Of a stretch of DNA of 64,000 nt, positions 9,348-18,800 are shown one piece after another. The position numbers and the translations under genes are program-made. The notes under the pieces are model-generated. The model was not told the origin of the DNA, did no database searches, and saw only the letters and a list, made by a program, of their open reading frames with translations. Position 1 is the first letter of the stretch, and every line of letters starts with the position of its first letter. This DNA is from Ensifer sp. BR816 (GTDB taxonomy: Bacteria; Pseudomonadota; Alphaproteobacteria; Rhizobiales; Rhizobiaceae), in NCBI RefSeq assembly GCF_000378985.1, contig NZ_KB905370.1, positions 4,648,799 through 4,712,798 of the forward strand. The letters run 5' to 3'.

Positions 9348-9945
9348 ACTATGAGACGACGGTCGGGCGTGAGTTGAAGGCGTTCGGCTTCGCCAAGCTG
9401 TCGGCCGGCACAATAACCATCCTGCGCGGGCACGAGTGCCAAACCCCTGTCGGCCAAGGTTCGCGTTCGGCGCGGTCTGGGTCTCACAAAAAATGTGGCT
9501 ACCGTCGGGGCCCGTTCGACGGCAGCCAGTTTACCCTGGGAGGAGGGGAGGGGACATTCGCGTGGATGGCTTTGATACGCTTGGCCTCGGGTCTCCATCC
9601 AACGAGTGATATCTTACACAGCTGCATGAGCGGTGGGCTGCGGCGTTTCGGGGGGTCGCCAGCATGTTGTTTGGTTTGTTGGTCGCCATGAAGCTAATTT
9701 AGCTGAGGCTTGCCTTGTCCGGTTGGCAGCGCGTACGCGTTCGATCTCCGACCGACGATGGAGCAGGGCGCAAAATATGCCCGTCAAGGATGTTCAAAGG
9801 CCTGAGCGGCGCTAGCAGGGAACCGCGCCAGAAACGGATAGGCGCACGTGACCGCTTTCCACAACGCAATGCAGCCGCTTCGGGTCGAAGCTTCGCTCAG
9901 CAGGCCAGCGGCCGGCGCTTTGAGGCGAAGCGCCGGCCTTGAGCG
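9348..9945. other. 600-bp stretch with no supportable gene
   Basis: Short open frames here lack family similarity, good ribosome sites and consistent coding bias. The only structure seen is the GC-rich hairpin at 9911-9937. The stretch separates the catabolic genes to the left from the recombinase remnant to the right. Confidence 0.5.
9911..9937. terminator. GC-rich hairpin at end of recombinase remnant
   Basis: A 10-base stem GCCGGCGCTT / AAGCGCCGGC encloses a 7-base loop. It lies just beyond the stop of the minus-strand recombinase remnant. There is no clear T-run on either side, so it may be a weak terminator or a recombinase-associated structure. Confidence 0.45.
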
Positions 9946-10541
9946 CTACAGCTCTACTTGCTCAGAAATGGCAAGGGCGTCATCCACCTCTATTCCGAGG
10001 TATTGCACGGTGCTCTCCAGCTTCTTGTGGCCGAGCAAGAGCTGGACGGCGCGCAGGTTGCCTGTCTTCTTGTAAATGTGGGCCGCCTTCGTCCTCCTCA
10101 TCGAATGCGTGCCGTAGCGCTTCGGATCAAGCCCGATGCTCGACACCACCGTTCGACGATCCGGCCATACTGCCGCGTCGACAGGTGCGGCTTTGCGTGC
10201 ACTCGGCTGGGAAACAGGTAATCCCGTTCACCGAGCCTCCGACGTCCGATCCAGGCACCGACAGCCTCCCGCGTTTGATCGGTCAGTTCGAATTGCACTG
10301 GTCGGCCTGTTTTCCGTTGGATGATGATCGCCCGGTCGCGCACCCTGCCGGAAATTGCAACATCGGCAACTGAGATCGCGACGAGATCACAAGCCCGCAG
10401 TTTGCTGTCGATCGCGAGATTGAACAGCGCCAGGTCGCGCACCGCACTCGACATCTGCAGGCGGGTTTGGATGGCCCAGACCTCCTTCGGCTTCAATGGA
10501 GGCTTCTGGCCGATGATGCGGCCGGAGTTCCAACTAGACAT
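9946..10541 (-). pseudogene. Tyrosine recombinase/integrase, frameshifted
   Basis: Two frames together encode a phage-type integrase of about 197 residues. The first frame (10541 to about 10145) begins MSSWNSGRIIGQKPPLKP and includes the LRACDLV Arg region. The second frame (about 10149 to 9946) carries RYGTHSMRRTKA (HxxR box), LLLGHKKLESTVQYLGI (His and Tyr nucleophile box). The join falls after RIVERW near 10145, where one base appears to be missing. Unless this is a sequencing error, the catalytic residues are split across frames and the gene is dead. No tRNA or attachment site was recognised nearby. Confidence 0.8.
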
Positions 10542-10796
10542 AGCCTTTCTCCCAAAATCCACCCTCCACTGCCGCAGCGCTCAACCTTCAAGCGGCCCAA
10601 TGGTAATCCTCCTAGAAGCGACCGTTCGGGTCTATTCTGCCCTCTGCGGATTGTGGCTGGATTATCTGGAGCCCGCCGCGCCAAGAGAAACGGCGAAATT
10701 GAAACCATTCACCGCAACATGTCCGCACGGTGGAAATGATTCGCGTTAGCTCTGGACTGAGCGTTAACTGGACTGTGCTGACGGAGGAGGCAAACC

Positions 10797-11123
10797 ATGG
10801 CGATGTATCTCACGCGCTTCAGCTACACACCCGAGACGTGGGCGCGCATGATCGAAAACCCCGAGGATCGCCGAGAGGCGGCACGCACGTATATTGAATC
10901 AGTAGGGGGAAAGCTCCACGGGTTCTGGTACGGCTTTGGTGAGCATGATGGCTGGAACCTGTGGGAGGCGCCTGATACCGTCTCGATGGCGGCTGTCGCG
11001 CTAGCCATCGGCGCAGGAGGCGCGCTCAGCTCTATCGAGACGACTGTGCTCCTCAGCGTTGAGGAGACGATTGAAGCTCTCGGAAAGGCGAAGACGATCC
11101 GGTACCGACCGCCGGCCACGTAG
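10797..11123 (+). CDS. GYD-domain protein
   Basis: This 108-residue protein matches the GYD family (compact ferredoxin-like stress or unknown-function proteins). It starts MAMYLTRFSYTPETWARMI, has GGKLHGFWYGFGEHDGWNL in the middle, and AVALAIGAGGALSSIETTVL towards the end. The start has a strong GGAGGAGG site. Family members are widespread in rhizobia, but their function is not known. It sits alone between a decayed recombinase and a decayed regulator. Confidence 0.85.
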   Translation: MAMYLTRFSYTPETWARMIENPEDRREAARTYIESVGGKLHGFWYGFGEHDGWNLWEAPDTVSMAAVALAIGAGGALSSIETTVLLSVEETIEALGKAKTIRYRPPAT

Positions 11124-11352
11124 ACGCGGCCCACTGCTTCTTATCCATATTTAGACGAGTAGGTGCTCGCGGGCACGCGGGTCCCGGCGCACAGTCTCTG
11201 CGAAGTGGGCCGGAGGTTGGAAAGCCCGCAATAACTCTTTGTGACGTTCACCAACATCTCAGTCGGGTGGGAAACAGCGATTCCGCGCGGTTCGCCCGAA
11301 CGGCTCCGGCAACTCCGGACATTGGACGCAGGTATATGCCGTTTGAGCGTAG

Positions 11353-11859
11353 GTCCGCAGTCTGCGAAAGAAACCACTCAACGAGAATGTTGAGCTTCCA
11401 CTGCCCGGCTCTTCGTTCGTTGGCGACCAGGAAAAATGCGCCTCCCGTCCGCACCGAAACGTCCAGCGGTTTGACGCGATCCCCTCTCCAGCGAGCGCTC
11501 CCTGCAAACTCATGGAAAAATCAGTTTCCGAACCTCTGACGATGGACGCGCTTGCAGCGTCATCTGGCATGTCGCGCCGCCGTCTCGAGCGGTTATTCCA
11601 GCAGCATCTTGGCATGCAGCCACGGATATTTTACCGCCAACTGCGGATCGAGCGGGCGCACGCACTTTTTGAGAATTCCGCGATTCCCGTCATAGATGCC
11701 GCAATAGCGTCGGGCTTCGTTAGCCAATCCCACTTCGCCAAGGTTCACAAGGCTTTCACGGGCTGCACGCCCCAAGAAACCCGAGCGGGGCGGAGACAAG
11801 ACGGAGGACCGGTCGGTTCATGGCGCGAGCGATCAATAGGGATGTCCGCATTTGCCTAA
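11353..11859 (+). pseudogene. GlxA-type AraC-family regulator, C-terminal remnant
   Basis: The frame from 11353 to 11859 encodes only the C-terminal DNA-binding part of a GlxA/AraC regulator. The AraC double helix-turn-helix is clear: MSRRRLERLFQQHLG (first helix-turn-helix) and VIDAAIASGFVSQSHFAKVH (second). The preceding residues LPGSSFVGDQEKCASRP also resemble the linker of GlxA proteins, but a TAG at 11350 closes the frame and the roughly 200-residue amidase-like sensor domain is absent. An internal ATG at 11512 could make a 115-residue DNA-binding fragment. It is most likely a deletion remnant. Confidence 0.65.
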
Positions 11860-12280
11860 AAGACCAGGAGCGTTCTCGTTCGGCCGACGTCCCCCAGGGC
11901 CATTTTTCGTGCGATCGTAGATTGCGACATCGGCGTAGCTGCGGCTAGGGCGGAAACGCTGTGAGCGCCAGTGGCCCGATTCAACGTCACCGGCGACGTG
12001 GCCGCTTTCGCCTTATCAAGATAGTGGCAGGAGACTGAATTCACCGCCGAAACCCGACAATTTTTCACCGGGAGAAACGGTTGACGCTCACTGACGCAGG
12101 CTCGGGAGCCCCGTGATGGCCGTGCAGCGGAGTGCGTCAGCTTGCGTCAGGAATGTGTACAGTGCGAGCTTGCGTCCCCGGAAACACAAACTAGAACTGT
12201 CTTGACGAGGCTTCCTCGCCGCGCGGCAGACATTGTTGAAGCCTCGAAAATTCCCTCATTATTAAATCTGGGCATTCTTA
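11860..12280. other. 420-bp gap in front of the MFS gene
   Basis: No supportable gene is present. The notable content is the TGCGTCAG repeat block at 12091-12180, listed separately. Confidence 0.5.
12091..12180 (+). promoter_or_regulatory. Tandem TGCGTCAG operator-like block upstream of the MFS gene
   Basis: Two direct copies of TGCGTCAG lie at 12133-12140 and 12143-12150, exactly 10 bases apart (one helical turn). After 12 bases comes TGCGAGCTTG. An inverted copy, CTGACGCA, lies at 12091-12098. The same arrangement (TGCGTCAG-N2-TGCGTCAG-N12-TGCGAACTTG) occurs at 18801-18840 in front of the ThDP operon, at almost the same distance from the start codon. A shared regulator is likely, and the XRE protein encoded at 17021 is a candidate. 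Confidence 0.6.
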
Positions 12281-13510
12281 ATGAACAGGCTTCCACTTTC
12301 GGTCGAAACCCTCCGCAGTTCGAAGCGCGTGCGGTGCAGCCTCTTCTTTCTCGCGGGCGGCGTGGGAATTGGGGCATGGGCTTCGAGCCTGCCGTTGCTT
12401 GCAGCGAAGTTGGGCCTGGACAAAGGGCAACTTGGGACTTTGCTGTTGTGTTTCGCCCTCGGGGCGATCGTTCTGATGGTGAATGTCGGCCGTATTAGTG
12501 ATCGCATTAGCGGGAGCTACGTCTTGAGTCTTGGGGGTAGCCTGGTGTTCGGCCTCGCAATCCTCATGATTCCATTCGTTGACGGCCTTGTCATGGTCGG
12601 AGCGCTTGTGTTTCTGGCGGGCGCCGCCTTTGGAACGCTCGACGTATCGATGAACATCGAGGCATCGGATATCGAGCGAGCAACGGAAAGGCACTTAATG
12701 TCGTCCTTTCATGCTCTGTTTAGCATCGGGAATATCGTTGGGGCTTCGTTGGTCGGATTCCTTGCTTCCTTTGGCGGCGGGTTGCGAGAATGTCTGGGAG
12801 GCGCCGGAATTCTCGTGCTTCTTTCAGCGGTGTCGACACGATTTGTCGCTCGTAACGACGCCAAACAACAATCACGCACCGATACCGTCGCGACTGATAG
12901 CCAAGCTACGTTGGATAGGTCGCAGACACTGCTGGTCCTCCTGTTCGGCGTTGTTGCCTTTCTGGCTTTCCTGGCCGAGGGCGGGATCATGGATTGGTCG
13001 GCTGTTTACATGGTCGACACACTCGGTTCTTCGGAGAGTGTGGGGGCCTACGCTTTCGCGATCTTCGCCGCAGCCATGGCAATCGGCCGTCTGCTTGGCG
13101 ACGGCGTGACCAAACGAATTGGGCACGTGAACGTGCTGAGATACGGAGGACTGGTTTGTGCATTGTCCCTTTCAACGATGTTGATTGGAAACAGCGTCGA
13201 AATCAGTATGGCGGTCCTTGCGTTGTGCGGTTTCGGCGTCGCGAACATGATACCTGCGGTCTTCGCGTCGGCGGGAAGAATTGGTTCTCATGCGGCCGGA
13301 AGAGCGATGTCGATCGTGACCACGATGGGATATAGCGGGCTGCTACTTGGACCAGCGCTGCTGGGTTTCGTCGCGCAGGTTTCGAGCCTCACAATCAGCT
13401 TGGGACTGGTGACGCTTGCGTTTGCGTTGATTTCACTCGGCACCCTTTACTTGAAACGCCGCTTATCGCAGTTCCACAAGCAAACTCAAACCAGTGAAAG
13501 CTTCGCGTGA
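12281..13510 (+). CDS. MFS transporter (FucP/YbjJ-like)
   Basis: This 409-residue inner-membrane protein shows about 12 hydrophobic segments. Its first half begins SLFFLAGGVGIGAWASSLPL, with LGTLLLCFALGAIVLM and the A-motif-like GRISDRISG loop, and FGTLDVSMNIEASDIE, a pattern common in sugar or small-molecule MFS permeases of this branch. A charged central loop (about residues 195-220) separates two six-helix halves. The substrate is not evident. The shared TGCGTCAG block in its promoter region links it to the ThDP-HisD-ABC-GMC operon, so it may import or export a compound of that pathway. Confidence 0.88.
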   Translation: MNRLPLSVETLRSSKRVRCSLFFLAGGVGIGAWASSLPLLAAKLGLDKGQLGTLLLCFALGAIVLMVNVGRISDRISGSYVLSLGGSLVFGLAILMIPFVDGLVMVGALVFLAGAAFGTLDVSMNIEASDIERATERHLMSSFHALFSIGNIVGASLVGFLASFGGGLRECLGGAGILVLLSAVSTRFVARNDAKQQSRTDTVATDSQATLDRSQTLLVLLFGVVAFLAFLAEGGIMDWSAVYMVDTLGSSESVGAYAFAIFAAAMAIGRLLGDGVTKRIGHVNVLRYGGLVCALSLSTMLIGNSVEISMAVLALCGFGVANMIPAVFASAGRIGSHAAGRAMSIVTTMGYSGLLLGPALLGFVAQVSSLTISLGLVTLAFALISLGTLYLKRRLSQFHKQTQTSESFA

Positions 13511-13648
13511 TTTCGGAAAACAAGAAGCGTTCGGAAGGCGTGCGCGAACAGCGTCGCGGGGCGGCTCGTCATCGGAGATTGCGCCGGTCGGATCAAGTTG
13601 TCACGTCTGTGCGATCGCCGACGGAGTTCTCGCATCCCTCCGAAATCT

Positions 13649-14431
13649 TTAGGGGGTCAGCGTTCTAAGCGCACGCTCGTGCAGCGCCTCATTGGCAGAC
13701 GCCAGAACATGGCCGCCCGCTTCGGGGCGCTCGCCTATTAATCCCGTCACAACACCGCCAGCCCGCTCGATAATCGGGACCAAGGCGACGATGTCGTATG
13801 GCTGCAGGGACAATTCCAGACAAAGATCGATCTGTCCGGCTGCGAGCATGGCGAATGCATAGCATTCGCCGCCATAGCGCGTCATCTGGACGCTGTCCCG
13901 CAAGCGTTCGAAGCGGACATCCGGGAATTCCCCAAAACGTTCGGGAGAGTTCGTGTGCAGGATCGCTCGAGACAGATCTGTCGTCGAGCGCGTCCTCATG
14001 CGGTGGGTGCCCGACACGTTTTTCGCCCAAGCCGCTTCCTGATCCGCCCAGAAGCGCTCCTGCGTGAAGGGCTGGCTCATCATCCCCATCACACTGCGAC
14101 CTTCCAGTGTCAGACCGATCAACGTTCCCCAGACAGGAATACCGCATATGAAGGGCCTCGTGCCGTCGACCGGGTCAAGGACCCACTTCCATGGTCCAGT
14201 CCCGGTCTCGCCGAACTCTTCACCGAGGATTGCGTGCTCGGGATACTCAGACGAAATCAGTTCACGCAGGACTCTTTCGGCTTCCTTGTCCGCCAAGGTC
14301 ACGGGATCAAAACGATAGCCAGGCTTGAACTTCTCTTCGACTTCGAGAGTGGTGCGGAATCGAGGCAACGTCTCCATAGAAGCCGCGTCCGCCAGGCGAT
14401 GGAGAAATGAAACGGGAGGGAACGTGTCCAT
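13649..14431 (-). CDS. Inositol-monophosphatase/histidinol-phosphatase family enzyme
   Basis: This 260-residue Mg-dependent phosphatase of the IMPase/HisN superfamily has AILGEEFGE (metal-binding Glu pair), WVLDPVDGTRPFICGIPVW (DPxDGT metal motif) and LQPYDIVALVPIIERAGG (the third metal Asp). The start at 14431 gives the normal N-terminus MDTFPPVSFLHRLADAA. HisN-like members hydrolyse histidinol phosphate, and others act on sugar or inositol phosphates. It is the last gene of a leftward set with a TIM-barrel isomerase and a Gfo/Idh protein. It therefore probably dephosphorylates a sugar or cyclitol phosphate and does not serve histidine synthesis. Confidence 0.88.
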   Translation of the reverse strand: MDTFPPVSFLHRLADAASMETLPRFRTTLEVEEKFKPGYRFDPVTLADKEAERVLRELISSEYPEHAILGEEFGETGTGPWKWVLDPVDGTRPFICGIPVWGTLIGLTLEGRSVMGMMSQPFTQERFWADQEAAWAKNVSGTHRMRTRSTTDLSRAILHTNSPERFGEFPDVRFERLRDSVQMTRYGGECYAFAMLAAGQIDLCLELSLQPYDIVALVPIIERAGGVVTGLIGERPEAGGHVLASANEALHERALRTLTP

Positions 14432-14572
14432 GGTCTTATCCAAGCTGGCCCATCTATGTGTAAGACCGCGCATAAATGACAGGCCTGAAAGAGTGGCGGC
14501 GATGGGGAGAACCACCGCCGCCTGCCACCTTTTGCGATGTTGGTAACGTACAGCAGGTGGCGAGCGCGTTAG

Positions 14573-14752
14573 CTAATTGCCCTGGAAAATGGTGATCACC
14601 GCATCTCTCTTCAGGGTGGCCTGAAGCTCGTGGAGGGAAGCAACCTGGGCGGAAAAGTTGCCGATGTGAGGGCCGAGCCACCAGAGGCAGAGCACTGTCA
14701 GGATTGCGACAGCGATCGGAGTGCCCGGAACGTTAATTCTGTGAAACTTCAA
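14573..14752 (-). CDS. Small predicted membrane protein, unknown
   Basis: A 59-residue frame starts at TTG 14752, four to five bases after a GGGAGGC site. It holds one hydrophobic segment (TPIAVAILTVLCLWWLGPH) followed by a short polar tail. An ATG at 14818 in the same frame would add 22 polar residues but has a poor ribosome site. It lies between the TIM-barrel gene and the phosphatase, with the same orientation. I recognise no family, and it could be a small accessory membrane protein or a remnant of a permease. Confidence 0.4.
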   Translation of the reverse strand: MKFHRINVPGTPIAVAILTVLCLWWLGPHIGNFSAQVASLHELQATLKRDAVITIFQGN

Positions 14753-14896
14753 GATCGCCTCCCGTCGCCAAGTATCCAAGCACGATAAGTCACAGCGGTC
14801 CGCAGGTGGATTTCTCATCTCTAAAATACCTGAAGCAATATGACGCAGTTGCCTCCATCTGTTGCGAATGGTGACTCGGACGATCCCAAAGGGAGA

Positions 14897-15778
14897 TCAG
14901 CCAGCGACCAGCGTCGACATCAGCGCGTGCAGTTCGCGGGCGACATCGTAGCTGTTCTGCTGTTGTTGTTTTCTGCAGAAGAGCTCGCAACTCCACCACC
15001 CGTCGTAGCCAGTCGCTATGACTGCATCGGCCCACAGCTTCAGGTCGATCACTCCTCCGCCCGTCGGCACGTCTCTCAATACCACTTCATCGGGAACTCC
15101 GCCGGAAAATGCCAACGAGTCGCACACATGGACGCCATAAATGATGTCCTTGTCGAGCCGCGCGATGTCGTCAGGGGTGTTTCCGGACGTATAGCAGTGC
15201 CAGAAATCGATCACCATCCGGATGTTATCGCGCCGGGAGCGATCGATTATCATCAGTTGCTTTTCAATCGTGTTCAGGGGCGTCCAGGAAAGCGCTTCGA
15301 GATATATGAGAAGCCCATGACTGGCAGCGAGGTCGGCGATCTCCGAGAGGTTCGTTGCGGTAAGGGCGATTTGCTCCTCAATGGCTCGACCGAGCAAGCC
15401 GCTGTAAAGGTTCGTTGGGAGGCCGTCCTGATGGCGCAGCACCGCTTCCACGTTGACGGGACCGGTCAGCACCTGAACCCCTTTGGCCCCTGCTATGTAA
15501 GCGAGACGAAAGAGCTCCTCCGCTTCTCGCATGAGCTGCTTCCTCGCCTCGCCCTGGCGCTCTATATCGACTAGGAAGCCGATGCCCGGCACGTTCACAT
15601 CCTGCAGCAGCGCCGCCAGCTCGGCTTCGGAAAAGCCAGACCCCAGAAATGCCCTCAGCTTGGCTGCGGATGCTTCTATGCCGTCGAAACCGACCTCCTC
15701 GGCGATGTCGAGATCGATCGCCAGCGTTGAATGCTTCGCGACGAGAGAGTGCAGTAGGAGCTGGTGCTTTTTGGTCAT
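14897..15778 (-). CDS. Sugar phosphate isomerase/epimerase (AP-endonuclease family 2 TIM barrel)
   Basis: This 293-residue TIM-barrel protein belongs to the xylose-isomerase-like family that includes IolE, IolI and hydroxypyruvate isomerase. Recognisable parts are AEEVGFDGIEASAAKLRAF, YIAGAKGVQVLTG, the metal-binding LLIYLEALSW (Glu), MVIDFWHCYTSG (Asp/His), YGVHVCDSL (His) and the closing GYDGWWSCELFCRK (Glu). All four expected metal ligands appear to be present. These enzymes isomerise, epimerise, dehydrate or cleave keto-sugars and keto-inositols. It is followed by the phosphatase and preceded by the Gfo/Idh gene, as in cyclitol and 3-keto-glycoside pathways. Confidence 0.88.
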   Translation of the reverse strand: MTKKHQLLLHSLVAKHSTLAIDLDIAEEVGFDGIEASAAKLRAFLGSGFSEAELAALLQDVNVPGIGFLVDIERQGEARKQLMREAEELFRLAYIAGAKGVQVLTGPVNVEAVLRHQDGLPTNLYSGLLGRAIEEQIALTATNLSEIADLAASHGLLIYLEALSWTPLNTIEKQLMIIDRSRRDNIRMVIDFWHCYTSGNTPDDIARLDKDIIYGVHVCDSLAFSGGVPDEVVLRDVPTGGGVIDLKLWADAVIATGYDGWWSCELFCRKQQQQNSYDVARELHALMSTLVAG

Positions 15779-15870
15779 AACCTAGCCTTTTCTATTTCAC
15801 GTTTCTGCTCGCCGACAGCTTCATAGGTGCGGCGGAATACGAGCTTCCGATAAGCGCGCGATGCGTGTGT

Positions 15871-16887
15871 TCAGGCGCTCTCGTCAAATGGCCGGATCAC
15901 CGTCGCCCGGCCTCTTTTGGCCGCTGAAGCCACCGCTTCGGTAGCGACCAGCGCCGCGAAACTGTCCATGCCAGTCGCTAGTGGGGACGCTTGGTGTCTT
16001 GCCGCTGCCACGAATTCCTCCAGGGTGGCGGTGTGCAGATCGCGGTCACGCACGGGAACGAGTTCGTTACGGCCCGCGAGCCTGCGCACCAGGACGCCGG
16101 TACCGCGCGAGCTCAAGGTCCCGCTGGCAATCAGCACGCCATCAGTGCCGGCTGCCACCACCATGCTTTCCATGTCGGCTGTGCCAAAACTCTCATGCGC
16201 CTGGAGAAAGCTGCCATCCTTCATGCGGATCGTATATGCCAGATGGTAAGGCGAGCCGTTCGATTCCTTGGCAAAGGCTATCGCCTCAATGGGCTCGCCA
16301 CCGGTGAGAAAGCGCGCGAGATCAATGTCCTCGGCGCAGATGTCAAGAAATACGCTGCCACCATCAGGGGATATCTCCCCCCTCCGATTTGGAGGAGGCT
16401 GAAAGGGGCCGCCGCGCAAGATCGAAACGGACTGGATCGTACCGATTTCTCCATCGAGAATGAGCCGGCGCATAGTCTGGTGAACCGTGGAGGCACGAAG
16501 GGGCTGGTTCACCGCGAGCACGACTCCGTTGTCGGAGCAGTGCTTGATCAGTCGCCTGGCGGTTTTGCTGTCTTCCGATAGCGGTCCATCGCAGAGAATG
16601 TGTTTTCCGGCATTCGCCGCTGCGAGGACGTAATGCTGTCGGCGCTTGAGCGTGGCGCTGATGTAGACGAACTTGACGGCCGGGTCGGACCAGACCCGCT
16701 TCATATCTGTGGTGGCCTGGGGGATGCTCAGGTCGTTTGCGAAATGAAGGGCATCGGTTTTGCTTTTGCTCACCACCCACAGCGGCGAATGCCCCATCGC
16801 ACGAATGGCCGCAACCATCTGCTCGGTCGCGATTGTCCCGGTGCCCATAACGGACCAGCCTTCGGCGGCGCTCTGTCGCAATTCCAT
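15871..16887 (-). CDS. Gfo/Idh/MocA-family protein lacking the usual catalytic lysine
   Basis: This 338-residue protein has an N-terminal Rossmann domain (SVMGTGTIATEQMVAAIRAM) and the C-terminal alpha/beta domain of Gfo/Idh/MocA oxidoreductases, with DPAVKFVYISATLKRRQHYV and GGSVFLDICAEDIDLARFL. The start at 16887 (MELRQSAAEGW) has GCGAGG upstream. The active-site EKP motif, normally GKHVLCEKPLA, reads GKHILCDGPLS here, so the catalytic Lys is Gly. The later active-site His (usually GxHxxD) is also changed to Glu-Asp. It may therefore be non-redox, for example a lyase subunit or binding protein, or have a rewired active site. It is the first gene of the leftward set. Confidence 0.85.
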   Translation of the reverse strand: MELRQSAAEGWSVMGTGTIATEQMVAAIRAMGHSPLWVVSKSKTDALHFANDLSIPQATTDMKRVWSDPAVKFVYISATLKRRQHYVLAAANAGKHILCDGPLSEDSKTARRLIKHCSDNGVVLAVNQPLRASTVHQTMRRLILDGEIGTIQSVSILRGGPFQPPPNRRGEISPDGGSVFLDICAEDIDLARFLTGGEPIEAIAFAKESNGSPYHLAYTIRMKDGSFLQAHESFGTADMESMVVAAGTDGVLIASGTLSSRGTGVLVRRLAGRNELVPVRDRDLHTATLEEFVAAARHQASPLATGMDSFAALVATEAVASAAKRGRATVIRPFDESA

Positions 16888-17020
16888 GGGTGCCTCGCGG
16901 ATCGGCTTTCGGCCACAGTGCGGCAAGACTCCGCGGAGAGCAACTTCGCACCCCGTTGATGTCCTTCGCGAAAAGAAGTAAGATGTGCTTCCTATTGCTT
17001 CAGTTCGGAGGGCTGCAAGA

Positions 17021-17845
17021 TTGGATCATATCGCGGGAAATGCCGGCGCTCTGGCGGCCAATCTCAGAACCCTGTGCGAGGGACACGGTTCGATTGCGGC
17101 CGTCTGTCGAAAGATCAATGTCAACCGGCAGCAGTTCAACAAGTATCTTTCAGGCGCTCACGTGCCATCTGCATCCAATCTAAGGATGATCGCGAACTAT
17201 TTCGGCCTCAGCGTTCCAATCCTGTTTTCGGATCCAGACGAGTTTCGCACACTTGTCGACGGAAACTTCTTCCATGCCATGTCTACCGCTCGCCAGCTAC
17301 CGGAGTTCTCGCGCTTCGTGTCAAACATGATCGTCGAGAACAATTCTCTGGATGACGATATCCTCGGTGTCTATGACAGGTATCAGTTCTCCTCCATCTA
17401 CAAAGGTTTCGTGCTGCGGTCCGCCTTTTGCATCTACCGCAACAAGGAGTTCCTTCAGCACTATTATGTCGAACGGTTCCCGAGCTTCGATGATCCAAAG
17501 AAGACTGAATATGTTTTCAAGTACTACGGCTTCTGTTTTCCCGTGGCCGACCGCATCTTCACGGCCGACTTCGAAGGAATCCAACGCAACGAATTGACCT
17601 TTGGAGTTTACGCTCAGGTAAAGCGTAATGCGAAGAAGTTCATGTTCGGCATAGCCAGCGGCATCGCCGCAAACATGTTCAGACAGCCATACTCCACCAA
17701 AGTGGCTCTCCACTACCGCGGGCCAGGCCTTCTGAAACGCGAGCACCTCAACAACCTGACCGTGATGGATCGGAACGATCCTTCGATACCCCGCGAAGCC
17801 TTGCAATATCTGGGTGATGGGTCTGACATGATCCAGATGGGGTGA
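17021..17845 (+). CDS. XRE-family transcriptional regulator with C-terminal sensor domain
   Basis: This protein of about 274 residues has an N-terminal XRE helix-turn-helix (LAANLRTLCEGHGSIAAVC, then INVNRQQFNKYLSGAHVP and NLRMIANYFGLSV). A C-terminal domain of about 180 residues is rich in aromatic residues and contains YDRYQFSSIYKGFVLRSAF. TTG at 17021 is preferred as start because GGAGGG lies eight bases upstream. A GTG at 16985 in the same frame lacks a site. It is divergent from the Gfo/Idh operon (134-base gap) and precedes the other operons of the island, so it is the likely local regulator. It could bind the TGCGTCAG repeats or the inverted CGCGTATACTTGCGCG-like sequence near 18655. 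Confidence 0.82.
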   Translation: MDHIAGNAGALAANLRTLCEGHGSIAAVCRKINVNRQQFNKYLSGAHVPSASNLRMIANYFGLSVPILFSDPDEFRTLVDGNFFHAMSTARQLPEFSRFVSNMIVENNSLDDDILGVYDRYQFSSIYKGFVLRSAFCIYRNKEFLQHYYVERFPSFDDPKKTEYVFKYYGFCFPVADRIFTADFEGIQRNELTFGVYAQVKRNAKKFMFGIASGIAANMFRQPYSTKVALHYRGPGLLKREHLNNLTVMDRNDPSIPREALQYLGDGSDMIQMG

Positions 17846-17876
17846 AGCCCGACTGAAATGGCCGGGCTCGTATTCG

Positions 17877-18566
17877 TCAGGGATGCAATTCCACAGCCAA
17901 CCAGACGGAGTCGGTGTCCGCATAGTACCGGTGCCAAGGGTAGGTCCACTGGTTCCTTCCAGTCACCCTGCAGAATGGATCATGCGAATAGCCGACGGGC
18001 ATCACCACGTCTTCGTACAAGGTGGATGGGTCGCGTTCTCTGAACTTCTGCATCCTGCCAGAGCCGTGGATCTGCGTGTGCGTCTCCAAAAACGGATGCT
18101 CATGATGAATGAAACAGTCCGTGTCGCCGGGTGCCCACCAGAGATTTAGCTTCAGCGTAAATACCTGCGGCGCCTCGTGTTCTGTGCGCTCGTTCGTGAA
18201 AACGCGGGGGTCCGTCGTGACCGTGCCGAGCTCGTCCTGCTTCGAGATAAAGAGGGGCGTGTCCCTCGGGAAACTGCGGATCCGGTTGCCGAGCCAATCC
18301 CAGCCCCGGAACATGGCTCCTCCAAGATTGGTCGCACGCTGCACCTTCACTAGCGCGACCCGTTCGGCGCTCTTGATGCACCCGCCGCGCAGCCAGGTGG
18401 ATTTCCAGGCGGGAACGATCGCCGGATGCTCTTCCCCGGTTACAAGCGGCCGCGGGCTCAGGTTGACGACGATTGCATCCTCGACCTCGTGGTCAACCAC
18501 GTTCTCGACGAGCTTCGCGTAAATGAACTCGTCGGCAAACGCGAGATCTCTAATTTTGTTCTCCAC
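17877..18566 (-). CDS. Conserved hypothetical protein, possibly cupin-like
   Basis: This 229-residue protein starts at GTG 18566, where AGGAGGAG sits at perfect spacing. The middle has LKLNLWWAPGDTDCFIHHEHPF and THTQIHGSGRMQKF. The end has MPVGYSHDPF and YPWHRYYADTDSVWLAVELHP. Several His and Glu residues spaced as in double-stranded beta-helix (cupin) metal sites suggest a sugar-binding or isomerase-like cupin, but I cannot name a family. It is divergent from the ThDP operon across a 370-base gap and convergent with the XRE gene. A role in the same catabolic pathway is inferred from position only. Confidence 0.6.
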   Translation of the reverse strand: MENKIRDLAFADEFIYAKLVENVVDHEVEDAIVVNLSPRPLVTGEEHPAIVPAWKSTWLRGGCIKSAERVALVKVQRATNLGGAMFRGWDWLGNRIRSFPRDTPLFISKQDELGTVTTDPRVFTNERTEHEAPQVFTLKLNLWWAPGDTDCFIHHEHPFLETHTQIHGSGRMQKFRERDPSTLYEDVVMPVGYSHDPFCRVTGRNQWTYPWHRYYADTDSVWLAVELHP

Positions 18567-18800
18567 GGCGAACTCCTCCTGGAAGGCTACTTTCTTCACA
18601 GGAAGCCACGACAAGAGCGAAATGCCTATTGCGCGGGACTCTGATTTACCGCGCAAGTATACGCGCAGCGTGCGTCTAGTTGCGAATCCTCTTGAGGCGG
18701 CCACCAAGCGGCATGCAGATCGTCTGGGAACAGAGCCGCGCGAAGAGCCAGCCTATCGAGCGGAAGGTCCCAGAGGGGCGATGCAAAGCTCAGCAGGTCT

